Source: Brachypodium distachyon
Taxonomy: Eukaryota > Streptophyta > Magnoliopsida > Poales > Poaceae
NCBI RefSeq assembly: GCF_000005505.3
Contig: NC_016131.3
Coordinates: 18,621,501 to 18,685,500 of the forward strand
Length of the DNA stretch: 64,000 bases
Direction: 5' to 3'
The notes under the pieces are model-generated. The model was not told the DNA's origin and did no database searches. It saw only the letters and a list, made by a program, of their open reading frames with translations. This document shows, in pieces, positions 1 to 9,937 of the stretch; within the stretch, counting starts at the first letter, position 1; each line of letters starts with the position of its first letter. The position numbers and the translations under genes are program-made.

Positions 1-16
1 ACTACTAATTTTTTTT

Positions 17-175
17 TCCACGGTGATGCCTGTGCATCAGGACCTGCATATAGCTCCTTCCCTGAATGGCATCACCCACCCACTTGGGTGCATCGACGGC
101 CAGAAGGGTATGAACCGGAATGGCCGAAAGGACCGACTTGATAAGCACCAGCCGTCCTCCCCTTGACAACATCCC
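17..175 (-). mobile_element. LINE reverse-transcriptase fragment
   Basis: Reading the minus strand gives a peptide beginning LSRGGRLVLIKSVLSAIP and continuing through a D-APKWV stretch. This matches the segment of plant L1-type LINE (and related orphan) reverse transcriptases just after the catalytic core, where (L)SxGGRLxLIxSVLSxxP is typical. The fragment is cut by the window edge and runs into AT-rich LTR-like DNA on the other side, so it is a remnant. Seen: the motif. Family knowledge: the RT assignment. The exact element family cannot be told. Confidence 0.7.
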
Positions 176-179
176 CGCG

Positions 180-735
180 TGTTGAGAAATAGCAATGCAT
201 ACTTGAGAATATTCTGAAACACTCTGGATAATTGAAGAGTGTTGGGAATTAGTTATGCATATTTGAGAAGATTCTCGAATACTTTGGATTATTGGAGGAG
301 AAGATATTTACAAGGAGTTTTCTAGTGAATATGAGAATGCTGGAATATTCTAGAAGGCTTGAGAGGTTGCTTGAAGAGAGTTGCTATTTACCATGAAAAA
401 GTCTTAGGGTAACTTTCAAGAATAAGTGGAAATTCTCTAAAACTAAGTACATGTAGAGTATTCTAGAAAATTGTAGTAAGATGTACCACATGCTCTTGTG
501 GAACTATAAATATGGGTGATCCCCTTCCCCATGAGTTGTACCACAATCACCACAAGTAGTGTATCACCACACCAAATAGAGAAGTGAGCTATCATGGTAG
601 AGTTGTGTGTAGGGTAGCCACTAAAAAGTGTTGTACCAACATTGAAATAGTGAATAAAGTGTTGAGTTCACATAAGTTTGATATCCCAAGTAGTGTAGTG
701 TGCAAAGATCCTCAAGAGTGGGTGTTAGGGTCGCC
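180..735 (+). mobile_element. LTR-like sequence (possible solo LTR, copia-type)
   Basis: AT-rich stretch starting with two imperfect 60-bp tandem copies (about 180-239 and 240-299), each beginning TGTTGRGAAWTAG. A TATA-like CTATAAATATGG lies at about 505-516, followed by a transcript-like pyrimidine/ACCACA region. The layout (TG start, TATA two-thirds along) resembles a Ty1-copia LTR. No primer-binding site, polypurine tract or clear target duplication was found, so a solo or truncated LTR is inferred. It replaces the outer part of a promoter segment that is otherwise shared with the paralogue near 7.2 kb. Confidence 0.4.
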
Positions 736-759
736 GTCCGTAAAATCTCTACACCGCGC

Positions 760-1098
760 GCCAACCCGCGAGCTTTCTGTTAGCATTTTCGTAGCGGGCG
801 CACAGAATCGCAACCTCCTCACCAACCTCATTCATTTAGCAATATATATTCTGGTGAAAATCCCTCTATGCTTGCAGCGACACTCCTCGCCGGTTCAAAT
901 TTGGTTGATAGCAAAAATCAACATGTAGTCTACTCAAGTTCTGAAGAGTCGGTACTATGCTATCCCTGATACAGATTTGTGTGGGGGGGTTAACTGAGTT
1001 CTAGACGGATCGACCAAAGAGCATGTCGCCAAACAGGCAAACAGTTCGAACTGCTAAGCAGTTTCAGCAAATACAGGAAGCACAAAGAGTATGTTATC
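760..1098 (+). promoter_or_regulatory. Duplicated upstream region of the LTP-like family (copy 1)
   Basis: Nearly collinear with about 7165-7590, upstream of the intact gene at 7700. Shared landmarks are CACAGAATCGCAACCTCCTC, the TAGCAATATATATTCTGG block, GAAGAGTCGGTACTAT and AGTTCGAACTGCTAAGCAG. The homology stops at about 1098 and resumes at about 2470, just before the gene start, so roughly 1.37 kb of foreign DNA separates this upstream block from the coding region. The segment around the TATA of the paralogues is missing here. Confidence 0.75.
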
Positions 1099-1349
1099 GA
1101 TCGTCTAATAAACTAGATGATATCCCACGCGTTGCTGCGGAACAACACAATGTATAATCAGATTTATAGCTTTGATTGTTGAGATGAGAATTCAATAGTC
1201 TATCTGCTATTTATCACCGTACACTACTCAGAAATAAAGCACATATACATATCGAGCCGTATTATGGGATGCAATATTTGCCTCACGCCTAACAAAGCAC
1301 AGGCCAAAAGCAATAAAACACACACTTATCTCTTCAATTTGCTTCACAA

Positions 1350-1640
1350 TCAGGAGGATGGCAGCCATCCAAAATTTAATCGACACTTTGCAATCAGTCT
1401 CAAGGATGACTTTATTGTCAGTTCTGATCTATCGCGAGGAAAACACCACCGTCGTCGCCACGGCACATCCAGAGGCACCTGAACGCTCAGTGAGAGGTTA
1501 AAACACGCATCAAGGTTCACCTTCACCCAATCTGCCCGTGAAAGATGCCAGCCGGGAGGTTGTCTGGAAGTCATGAGAGGATTACAATCCTTGCCACAGG
1601 AGATTAGATCAGCAGCACTGTCTATGCCCATCTGCACACC
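1350..1640 (-). mobile_element. Degenerate RNase H-like (RVT_3) retroelement fragment
   Basis: The minus strand reads PPGWHLSRADWVKVNLDACF, then, after a frame change and a stop, a VILETDC-like stretch. In plant non-LTR elements the terminal RNase H-like domain starts W-VKxNxDASF and contains LETDC, so this is a decayed copy of that domain. It lies inside the 1.37-kb block absent from the paralogous promoter at 7.2-7.7 kb, which suggests that block is at least partly transposon-derived. The rest of the block (1640-2460) carries several overlapping open frames with no recognisable product. Confidence 0.5.
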
Positions 1641-2541
1641 TTGGCAATATTCAGACCGGTAGATCCATGCCTTCTATTATTTCGAGCAGTCCAGATTGAC
1701 CACATTGCACGTAAGATAGCACATGCATCTGAGGAAGAACGCAACGAACCACAGAGAATATCACCTGCCCAAGTTAGATCACTGGGTGCTTAAGCAGCGC
1801 CAGCGCGGAGTGTGGTTGAGGTTGTGGCCGAGTCGCAAAGTGGCCGAAAAATGGCTCCACTGCCCCCATGCACGGGAATTAATCGCGGCCATGCCCTGTG
1901 GACCTCGCCGCCGCAACCTCCACGGCCTGCACGCTGCGGCCCCTGCCCTCTGGACCTTCCAGTCGCATCCTCCCCGCGCCCTGCGTTGAGTAGGACGACG
2001 CGGCATTGTGCGGCTGTGCGCTCGGTGAGGAAGAAGATGGCGGAGGAGAAGACAGATGGACGGGAACTCACCAAATTGCAAGTGGACGCCGAGAAAGACG
2101 ATGAATCCAGGCGGGTCTTTAAAGGAAACTCGACTGTTCAGCTCCCTTCGTTGGTTTCTCGGAATTTTGTGGTTATTAAGATTGACAATTGTTGCATGTG
2201 TCGGGAGAGCATCCGTTGCGGCAACGGAGAAGATGCTACGGACGAACTGGAAGGAGAAAAGGCAACGGCACGAGAAAAGAAAAGGGAAACGCCCGGGACA
2301 GCCCAATGTCACGGAACAGCGCATAGTGCGGAGCGCGACATGATCGCGCGAGTCCAGCACATCGTGCAAGGAGAGCGGCCAGGCTGACGTGATTAGAAAT
2401 TAGAAAATTAGAAGATGGGAAACAACGTGACGTGGATGCGGCTTCAACTTTATAGAATTTATAGATATTGTTTTGTTGGCTGCATGCAACGATCAGAGCA
2501 CAGCAAGTCACAGTCTCAGAGCACTGTTCGCTGCTACTTCC

Positions 2542-3228
2542 ATGACTTCGATGCTGCTGTGCATCGTCCTGCTCGTGGGTGCGTCGACGCTCCAGCCGTC
2601 CGACGGGCGGGGACCCGTGCACCCGGCGGCATTCCCGCACAGTACTCCTCCGGCTCCAGTGAAAGGTTTGGACACTGTATTCGGCCTCCTCTTCCCCCAT
2701 TGCCCCCGATCCCCAGCTTGCCTCCTCTTCCCGCATGGTCCCCGCTCCCCAGCCTGCCACCGTTGCCTAGCTTCCCGGGTACACCACCCAGCATCGGCCC
2801 ACAGCCGTCCCCGCCGCCGCCGCCGGAGACATCGAATTGCATGTTTCCGCTGCTAAAGGCGTTCCCGTGCCTTGACTTCCTCACAAACACCAGCGTGTCG
2901 GCACCTTCGAGTCTCTGCTGCGATCACTTTAGATCACTCGTCAGCAATGCGAGCGAGAGCATCTGCATATGCCATCTCATCCTCAGCGATCCTAACGTGA
3001 CAAGTCTTGTTGGTCACGTCGATCTTGGGCGGTTGGTGACTCTTCCACTGAGGTGTAACGTTTTGGTACCACCGATGCTGATCTTCTCGTGCGTATGTGA
3101 GTCCAATTTTCTTCTTTCTTCTCCTCTTCTTCATATGGAGTATTCTTTACAAGTCACTTTAAAGTCCATATGTGTTTTACCCTACATTGCATTTTGTAGC
3201 AAGACCAATCCCGCCTCTCACGATGGCA
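2542..3228 (+). pseudogene. Pro-rich 8CM lipid-transfer-like gene, copy A (frameshifted, fused to copy C)
   Basis: The ATG at 2542 opens a signal peptide (MTSMLLCIVLLVGASTLQPS) and an N-terminal linker nearly identical to the intact paralogue at 7700. At about 2681 one base is missing relative to that paralogue. The Pro/Leu-rich repeat (PPLPSLPPLP type) and the cysteine domain therefore continue in another frame. In that frame the 8CM is complete: C-x9-C, CC, CIC, then two later cysteines ending in FSC. Exon 1 ends at 3096 with a GTGAGT donor in the family's conserved position (one base after the codon following the last Cys). Exon 2 begins at 3200 and, instead of reaching its own donor, runs at about 3228 into copy C. 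A single-base assembly error at 2681 would be the alternative to a true pseudogene. Confidence 0.75.
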
Positions 3229-4005
3229 TCAGACGGGTCCGCCAGGCGGGGTGGAATGCCGCCGCAGAGTACTCCCCCGCCTCGTGAAATTGTCCAGCGT
3301 TTGTCCACTTTGCCGCCGCTGCCCGCTCTCCCCTCTTTGCCACCTCTGCCCGCTTTGCCTAGCTTTCCTCCTCTTTCCTCGGCACTGGCGCAGAGTTTTC
3401 TCCGCCGGATCAACCATCGCATTGCATCGATTCCCTTGCAAATATGTACCCGTGTATTCCTTATCTTACTAACATGAGTGTACCGGCACCACCGGCGGTT
3501 TGTTGTGATAACTTTCGATCGCTTGTCAACGACGACACCATGGACATATGCTTGTGCCACATTATCACTAGCAACCCTAATGTAACCCATCTTATTGGTA
3601 TTATTAATACCGTTCGGATGTTGTTTTTTCTGTTTACATGTGACACATATGTACCTCTACAGTTGATCTTCGATTGTTTCGGTAAGTCGGTATTTTTTCC
3701 TATTCTTTCTAAATTTACATTGTATATAAAAATTAATTTAGTTAATTTGGCAAACATTTGTTTCACATACACATATTAGTTTATTTATTAAATTAACTTG
3801 CTCTTTAGAAAACTAACTTTACATGTTTTAATTTGCAGGAGATCCATTACCACCTTTGGTTTCTGACTTGGAAATGGCGAGCGCTAACCAGATGCCGAGG
3901 CCTGATCTTGGATCACCGAGAGCCGGGATAAGCCCCACGCCGTGCACGTCCTCCACCGCGGCGACCACATGGGCGAGGAGGCATGCGCCAATAGAGCGTG
4001 TATAA
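3229..4005 (+). pseudogene. Pro-rich 8CM lipid-transfer-like gene, copy C (5'-truncated, deleted)
   Basis: This copy begins in mid-gene at the GACGGGTCCGCCAGGCGG sequence that encodes the mature N-terminus in copy D (13877). It has no start codon or signal peptide of its own; it is joined in frame to exon 2 of copy A. Near 3368 it lacks a net 55 bases relative to copy D, shifting the frame between the Pro-rich linker and the cysteine domain. The cysteine domain (about 3429-3681) still shows CIPYL, CC, CLC and two later cysteines. The exon ends at 3681 with donor GTAAGT; a plausible second exon runs from 3840 to a TAA at 4003-4005. Calling it a pseudogene is inference from the frame break and missing 5' end. 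Confidence 0.7.
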
Positions 4006-4697
4006 TAGGAAAGGGAGCCTAGAGCCAAGGCACGCTTGATATATGCAACGATCGCGCACACGCTTGTTACTAGATATTAATGAATCATGTTTCGTAATTC
4101 CGAGCAGTATTTGTAGCTGGTACCCCCATGTCTCTAGTGAAATTGATACATGTCCTGTAAGAATATTTCAATATTTGATGTGGCCTCCGCCAGGACACAA
4201 ATACTAAAGGAATTTTCATTGCCAAAAACATATCACGAGAACGCAAAACTTTTTTTTTCCAATATGCATGTCACTGCAACCAGAAGCTCCATTTGCATCT
4301 TCTTGTTTTTGCTCTTTCTCCAAATGAGAAAAAGGTTCTATATCTGTAAGTAGACCATGCCGCCTCTGGAATTACTGTTAGCTTACGTAATGGCCAAGTG
4401 TGCAGATTGTCACCTTGAAACAACGTCTGCCGTGCACACACATCGTCTCATACTCTGCCAATCCTTCTTGGAGATGATTTTCTTCAGAATCACTTTCAGG
4501 TAATGGATTTGTCAGAGTCTCAACAGAAACTGTTGCCCGCGGGCCTGTGACATTTCTTTCTGCGATGTAAAGCCGCATTTTGCAGGCCTTCTTCCTGAAT
4601 ATTTGCAGAGTGTTGATTTTTTCTTCACAAGTGAAGAGTTACTATCATTTTCTTGGTGTTTCGCTGGACCGTGTGGATTCCGAAGTCATGTAAATAA
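4006..4697. other. Gene-free spacer after copies A/C
   Basis: AT-rich sequence with a possible polyadenylation region near 4075-4085 (ATTAATGAATCATG). No supported reading frame or recognisable element was seen up to the MITE-like element starting at 4698. Confidence 0.5.
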
Positions 4698-5422
4698 GGG
4701 CCCGATTGGAAGCCCGTTTTCGGGCCTAAAACCGGTGTAAAACTAGGACGTGTAACTTTTTCCGACGGAAGGCCGAAAGCTTGATTGGATGGCCGTTTTG
4801 GTAATCCTTTACCCCCGTTTCAGGACAATTACAACTGGAAAACAATACAGACCTTTGGAGGCCTGGATAACCTCACCGAGATGGATACACAGAGAGAAAC
4901 GACGAGATATTTACATCGCGTTGGGCGGCGGCGGGATCGACCGGAGGCGACGCGGCGCCGGGATCGACCGGAGGAGGCACGGCGGCTGCGATGATGGGAT
5001 CCACCAAGGCAGGATCCAGCTAGCTGCGACAAGGGGATCCAACGGCGGCGGGCAGGATCCAGCTGCGGTTGCCCGGCGGAGGCGGCAGACGAGATCCGGC
5101 GGCGACGGCAGATGAGGTCTAGCGGCGGCAAAGATGAAACCGCATCCTTCTTTGATCCGATTTTCTTGTTGTTATTTGATCTGGTATTTTGATTAATCCA
5201 AAAGCAAATTGTATGTGCGTCGAATTTGTTGATTTGATCCGATTTCTTGGTTGTTTTCTGTTATGGATTTCTTTGGCGAAATCAAAAGAGAACCGGTTTG
5301 TATCTTTTTTCCCAAACACTAAACATCAGTGGGTTTGATTCACCGGTAAACTGTTGTGCACGCAAAAATGCACCCGTAAGTATTCACAGGCGTACAAAAT
5401 TTACACAGTTCCAAGGGGGGCC
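4698..5422. mobile_element. PIF/Harbinger (Tourist-like) element, 725 bp
   Basis: The left end GGGCCCGATTGGAA and the right end TTCCAAGGGGGGCC (inverted: GGCCCCCCTTGGAA) match at 11 of 14 positions. Both are flanked by TAA (4695-4697 and 5423-5425), the 3-bp target typical of PIF/Harbinger and Tourist elements. The interior includes a GC-rich, GGATCC-rich part (about 4920-5130) and an AT-rich part, with no transposase. A related partial copy lies at about 19080-19240, sharing the terminal CCGATTG and an internal TTGATTGGATGGC. Small open frames inside (4785-5131) are repeat-driven. Confidence 0.55.
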
Positions 5423-5549
5423 TAAGGGGAAAATGTTTTCGTCGGACATTCGGACTCGTCGGTGAAGGAAGTCACGTTGACCGGCTTCACTTCACGTGCA
5501 GATGTATGCATCGTTTATTTATTTATTTTTGGAAACAAGATGCAGGCAG

Positions 5550-5702
5550 CGCTTCCTTTTTCTTTCAGCGATAGATTCGCTAACGTCTACACACCTGAAG
5601 GAGGAGCAGGCCTTTATTTAAACCGTGTACTCTGCGATCGCCACGCTCCCTTTTTCTTTCAGCTAGGGATAGATTCGCTAACGTCTACACACATGAAGGA
5701 GC
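5550..5702. repeat. Direct repeat of about 55 bp, spaced by about 95 bp
   Basis: The sequence TTTTTCTTTCAGC(TAGG)GATAGATTCGCTAACGTCTACACAC followed by a TGAAGGAG ending occurs at about 5550-5604 and again at about 5644-5702. The second copy has a 4-base insertion. Not matched to any element; probably a local duplication. Confidence 0.7.
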
Positions 5703-5705
5703 AGC

Positions 5706-6476
5706 CGAGTTGGGTGAAATTTAAGTATGGTGCAGCCGAGAGTGAGGCGACATCAAATATATACATGATGATGCATCAATTTCACAGCTTGTAAATTACT
5801 TCTCTCTACATACAACCTGTACTCTCTCACCTCATTTATTATATGACACATCACCAAAAATATCCTTTAAAAGATTTACCAACAATCACATCTTATAATT
5901 ATTGGAGATGCCCTTAGAAAAGATGATAATGGGTCTCTTCAGTAGTGCAGTCATGAATGAAGCACGCATTCTGTATAAAAATGCTGAATATTCCGAGTTG
6001 CGATTACGAAGGACGATCGCTGACTAACAATTGGAACATCTGAAAGAAATAAATCCTCTGTGACAGCCTATGAGTGCTAACTAAAAGTAGTCCATGGTAA
6101 AAAAAAAAAAAGAGAGATATGTTGAGTACTTACGTGCAACTGATACTAGATAAAGATCGTAACTGACTGCAGCACAAGGGCTCTGGCACCTTTGCCGGTA
6201 GACACTAGCACGACAGTAGTATTTTCCAAAAATCTTAAAAATGGATCCTGACGGCGCCTTAACTCTTTCTGGACGATGGATCTGCAAAACGAAAATAATG
6301 AAAGACAGACTAAATTAGAATACAGAAAAACATACTCCAGTTAATATGAAGGCATGACTTAGGAATACTAGCTGGAATATCAATCTATGATGAGGCTCTT
6401 GACTTTCCAGGAAAAAACTTACTCCATTAAGCCGACTAGCATTATGCAGCAGCTCCAGGGCTAGGCGCCGGGATAG
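5706..6476. other. Spacer and 3' flank of the minus-strand gene at 6477-7023
   Basis: No supported gene. The part from about 6080 to 6300 resembles 9120-9230, downstream of the paralogue at 9376-9937 (shared ACTAGCAC..AGTAGTA.TTT and TCTGCA motifs). It is therefore probably the family's duplicated 3' untranslated or downstream region rather than a coding exon. Confidence 0.4.
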
Positions 6477-7023
6477 TCAGCGGCGGCAGGGGCCTGCTCA
6501 TGCATGCATGCATGGCCCACTCATAAAATTAAATATGTACAGTAATGCACACACAAAAAAAAGTAGTAGGACTACCGGTAGCTATAATTAACTTACCCCT
6601 GCAAGTCATATGTGGCACCTCATCGATGTTACACACGAACGGAAGACTGAGGAAGCTCATACCATCCACGTCTGGACGCATGAGCTTGCTGAGGACTTCC
6701 GGCCTGTAGTGGCAAAGGCAGATGGGAGTGTCGTAGATTAGTGACCTAATTCCGTCACAGTACTTTCCAGGATTTGTAGGCTTAGGTAAGCTGTAGTTGT
6801 TGAAGTACTCGTTGCATGGCATAAGCTTCATAAGCGATGATAGGCACTCTTTTGGCTGCGGCTTGGATGGGGGCGGTGGCACGGCTGGCGGCGGCGGTGC
6901 TGCTGGGGAGAAAAACGGTAGAAACGGGAAGCAATTTGGTAACCGCATTGCTGTAGGCTGCGGCTTGGCGGCGATCAGGGCGAAGGAGACGAACACGGCG
7001 AGGAGGCATTTGGATGGCGCCAT
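6477..7023 (-). CDS. 8CM lipid-transfer-like secreted protein, copy E (7 of 8 cysteines)
   Basis: Exon 1 is 7023-6597, with ATG at 7023 and donor GTAAGT. Exon 2 is a 17-nt stub, 6493-6477, ending in TGA; about 147 residues in all. A signal peptide (MAPSKCLLAVFVSFALIAA) is followed by a short Pro-rich linker (PPPPAVPPPPSKP) and the cysteine domain: ECLSSLMKLMPC, a single C where the family has CC (GKYCDG), CLC, then C and C. The paralogue at 9376-9937 has GKCCDG, so one cysteine of a predicted disulfide pair is lost here. Relative to that copy, exon 2 also lacks one base, which shortens the Pro-rich tail to GPCRR. The frame is open and a TATA box sits upstream. It could be expressed but structurally altered, or an early pseudogene. 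Lipid binding is a family inference only. Confidence 0.65.
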
Positions 7024-7092
7024 GGATCGATCTCTCGGGGGTACTTTGACTTTATGATTTCTGATACCACAAACGAATGGACTGGTGATCGA

Positions 7093-7099
7093 TTTATAG
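7093..7099 (-). promoter_or_regulatory. TATA box of copy E
   Basis: CTATAAATC on the minus strand, 70 bp upstream of the ATG at 7023. The corresponding position of the copy at 9937 has CTATATAAAATG. Confidence 0.6.
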
Positions 7100-7699
7100 A
7101 GGATGTGTGTCGCCGGTACGTGTTGAGATAATTAAGGAGATAAGCACCAGCTGGTTATGTTCTGTTGGAACTTTTTTCGTATCGGGTGCACGGAATCACA
7201 ACCTCCTCTGCTCCTCACCAACCTCATTAATTTTAGCAATATATATTCTGGCGAAAATCCAAACAAACCTGGCATGTACATGACCCTCTATGCTTGAGAG
7301 CCACTCCTCGTGCTTGTACGATCTGGCCGGTTCAAATTCTGTTGATAGCAAAAATCAGCCTGTAGTCTAGTACTCGAGTTCTGAAGAGTCGGTACTATCC
7401 CTGTACAGATTTGTGGCACGCTACAAAATTTCGGCCTGCCCTTTTCACTTGGAGAAGTAATATTTTGTTCTGCAGGGGGCACTGACCGATCGAATTCTAG
7501 ACGGATCGACCAAAGAGCATGTCGCCAAACAGTTCGAACTGCTAAGCAGTTTCAGCAAATACAGGAAGCACAAAGCCCATGTTATCGACCGTCAGGGTCA
7601 GGCCCTGGTTGCTAATGAATAGTACTCTCTTGTTGCCTGCATACCACGATCAGAGCAAAGCAAGTCACAGGCTCAGAGCACTGTTTCGCTGCTACTTGG
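7100..7699. promoter_or_regulatory. Divergent intergenic region between copies E (-) and B (+)
   Basis: The two start codons are about 680 bp apart, head to head. The half near copy E (GTTGAGATAATTAAGGAGATAAGCACC) is repeated upstream of the minus copy at 9937. The half near copy B is repeated upstream of copy A (760-1098) and, more weakly, upstream of copies D (about 13220-13860) and G (about 19380-19560). The position equivalent to the D and G TATA (AAATAAATA) reads TAATGAATA in B, so B's TATA is weak or displaced. Confidence 0.5.
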
Positions 7700-8594
7700 A
7701 TGAGTTCGTTGCCGGTGTTCATCGTCCTGCTCGTGGGTGCGGCGACGCTCGAGCTGTCGGACGGGCGGGGACCCGTGCACCCGGCGGCACCGGCGGCATT
7801 CCCGCAAAGTACTCCTCCGGCTCCAGTGAAAGGTTCGGAAGCTGTTGTCCGGCCTTTGCCCGCTCTCCCCACTTTACCGCCTCTGCCCGCTCTGCCGCAG
7901 CTACCGCCTCTCCCCGCCTTGCCGCCATTTCCAAGCTTGCCGCCATTGCCACCGTTCCCGAGCTTCCCGCCATTGCCACCGTTCCCGTTCCCTGGCTTCC
8001 CGGTGCCGGGCGGAGACACTTCCCCGCCGGCCGAGACAACGCATTGTATGAGGCCTCTGCTAAAGGTGTTTCCTTGCGTGGACTATCTCATCAACACCAG
8101 TGTGACGGCACCTCCGAGAGCTTGCTGTACTGGCTTCAGGTCACTGCTCACAAACAGCAGCGAAAATATTTGTATCTGTCATGTTCTTACGGGCGACCCT
8201 AACGTGACCAATATTATTGGTATCATTGATACATCTCGTATGGTGGCTCTGCCTATCACGTGCGGCACGTTGCCGTCGCTCGGATTGCTCTTCTCGTGTT
8301 TTAGTGAGCACAATATTTTCTTTTATTTCCTTTTTCTTCTTTGCATTTGTTGATTTATTTTTCGTTATAATACATTACTGATTTATTTTTTCGTTTTGTA
8401 GCCCGACCGTCGTTACCCCCTCTCGCGATGCCTTCTCCGGAGCCAGGTAACCTCCCGTTTTATCCCATTTTCGTCCCGATTTACTTGTTTCTAAGAAATG
8501 TTACTTTGTAAATTTTCACACAGCTTTGATGAACCTACCAAGGGGCAAGGTAGGAACTGAGATAGAAGCAGCACGCGATGACAAAGGCGTGTAG
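7700..8594 (+). CDS. Pro-rich 8CM lipid-transfer-like secreted protein, copy B (intact)
   Basis: Three exons: 7700-8303, 8402-8446 and 8524-8594 (TAG). The phases join correctly and give about 239 residues. Order of parts: signal peptide (MSSLPVFIVLLVGAATLELS), short linker, a Leu/Pro repeat of PPLPALPPLPSLPP type (about residues 50-95), the 8CM domain (about 113-202), then a short tail PSLPPLAMPSPEP-. The cysteine pattern is C-x9-C, CC, CIC, C, C, as in the trypsin-alpha-amylase inhibitor/nsLTP/2S albumin superfamily; such domains usually form four disulfides around a hydrophobic cavity. Secretion to the wall or apoplast is inferred. No GPI-type hydrophobic C-terminus is seen. Exon 1 ends in GTGAGC; a polyadenylation-like AATAAA lies near 8665. 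This is the reference copy for the damaged neighbours. Confidence 0.8.
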
Positions 8595-9375
8595 AAGAGA
8601 GGCACTCGGGTCAAGGCGCTGGAAATATGCAGCGACCGCGCATGCTAAGTTAATTACTCACCCATAATAAATGTCACTAATTTAATAGAAAAATTGTATT
8701 AAAGTTGTACTAAATCCGCGATATTTGTTATGAACCGGAGGAAGTATTGTACTCCATTTAGCAGCTGTACTAACTATGAAATTGTACAAGAGGTTTGCTT
8801 TATGTATTCTCTTAAATGAAATTAATTAAATCTCTTGAAAATGATTATTAGTGAGAAACGATATATAAACTTTCTTAATTTATCTCCTGCTAGAGATAAA
8901 CTTATCTTGTACTCGTACTAAATTAAGGACAAATTTAGTACAAGAGAAACTGGCACAACCACCATGTTTCTCACACATAATCATGATCGTAACCAGTATA
9001 ATTCCTTAAAACACGATTAATTCCAACACAAGTACTCTGTGTTTCTCAAAAACACAAGGACTTTGGCACCATTTATTGACGATCGACACTAATGAAGCTA
9101 CACATATAACTTCTTCCTAATGACAGTAAAAACTAGCACTATGGTAGTACTTTTTAAGAATCCTTCAAATGTGTCCTGTGCGCCTTATAAGCTTGAATCC
9201 TAACCGTTTCTCAAAAATTGCTCTGCAGAAGGAAAATAAGTAAAGAAAAATTAAATCACAATACAGTAAACATCGTTAATGAAGGCATGGTATAGGAGTA
9301 CTAGCTGGAGTATGAATCTTATCATAAAGCTTGACTACACGGCGAAAAAACACAATTACCCGATTAACCAAATAA
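8595..9375. other. 3' spacer between copies B and F
   Basis: AT-rich DNA with no supported gene. The right part (about 9120-9375) resembles the 3' flank of copy E (about 6080-6480) and is probably the duplicated downstream region of copy F. Confidence 0.4.
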
Positions 9376-9937
9376 TTATGGAGCAGCTCCAGGGGTAGGT
9401 GCCGGGATCGTCAGCGGCGGCACAGGTCCTGCTCATGGTCCTCTCATAAATATATGCACAATAAAGCACAAAAAAAAACTAGCTTGTTCTGTGGTAGATA
9501 TAGCTTACCGTCGCATGAGATATCAGTTATCTTGACGTTACAGACATAGGGAAGACTAGCGAAGCTCGGACCAACAACCTTTGGAGGCATGAGGTTGCTG
9601 AGGACATCCGGGTAGTAGTGGCAGAAGCAGATGGGCGTGTCGTCGTTTAGTGACCGAATTCCGTCACAACACTTGCCGGGGTTTGTAGGCTTGGGTAAGC
9701 TATAGTTGTGGAGGTACTCATTGCATGGCAATAGCTTCATGAACGATGAGAGGCACTCTTTTGGCTGCGGTTTGGGCGGGGGCGGTGGCATGGCTGGTGG
9801 CGTGTTGGTGGTGCTGGGGAGAAAAACGGCAGAAATGGAAAGTAATTCGGTAATCGCATTGCTGTAATGGGCTGCGGCGTGGCGGCGAGCAGGGCCAAGG
9901 AGACGAACACGGCGAGGAGGCACTTGGATGGCGCCAT
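9376..9937 (-). pseudogene. 8CM lipid-transfer-like gene, copy F (frameshifted)
   Basis: Close paralogue of copy E. The ATG at 9937 gives the same signal peptide (MAPSKCLLAVFVSLALLAA), but the Pro-rich linker has two extra bases relative to copy E. The start frame therefore ends early, while the 8CM domain continues in another frame. That domain is complete, including the GKCCDG double cysteine that copy E lacks. The exon 1 donor is at 9508 (GTAAGC); exon 2 (9428-9376) would encode a Pro-rich tail GPVPPLTIPAPTPGAAP and stop. An upstream in-frame ATG exists at 9980 but would give no signal peptide. A TATA (CTATATAAAA) lies at about 10003-10012. A sequencing indel is the alternative explanation. 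Confidence 0.7.

Noticed and set aside
1812..2387. 191-codon plus-strand open frame and overlapping minus 196-codon frame
   Set aside because: Six-frame openness in a GC-rich insert; no family resemblance. Left as part of the unexplained insert.
6081..6287. Minus-strand 68-codon frame downstream of copy E as a possible extra exon
   Set aside because: The matching region downstream of copy F is not open in the same frame, so it is more likely a shared 3' UTR.
7612..8019. Long minus-strand open frame rich in Gly (GNGGNGGKLGNGG type) opposite copy B; a similar one at 2534-2890
   Set aside because: It is the antisense of the LPPLP-coding repeat; codons for Pro/Leu read as Gly/Lys/Arg on the other strand. 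No start context or independent support.
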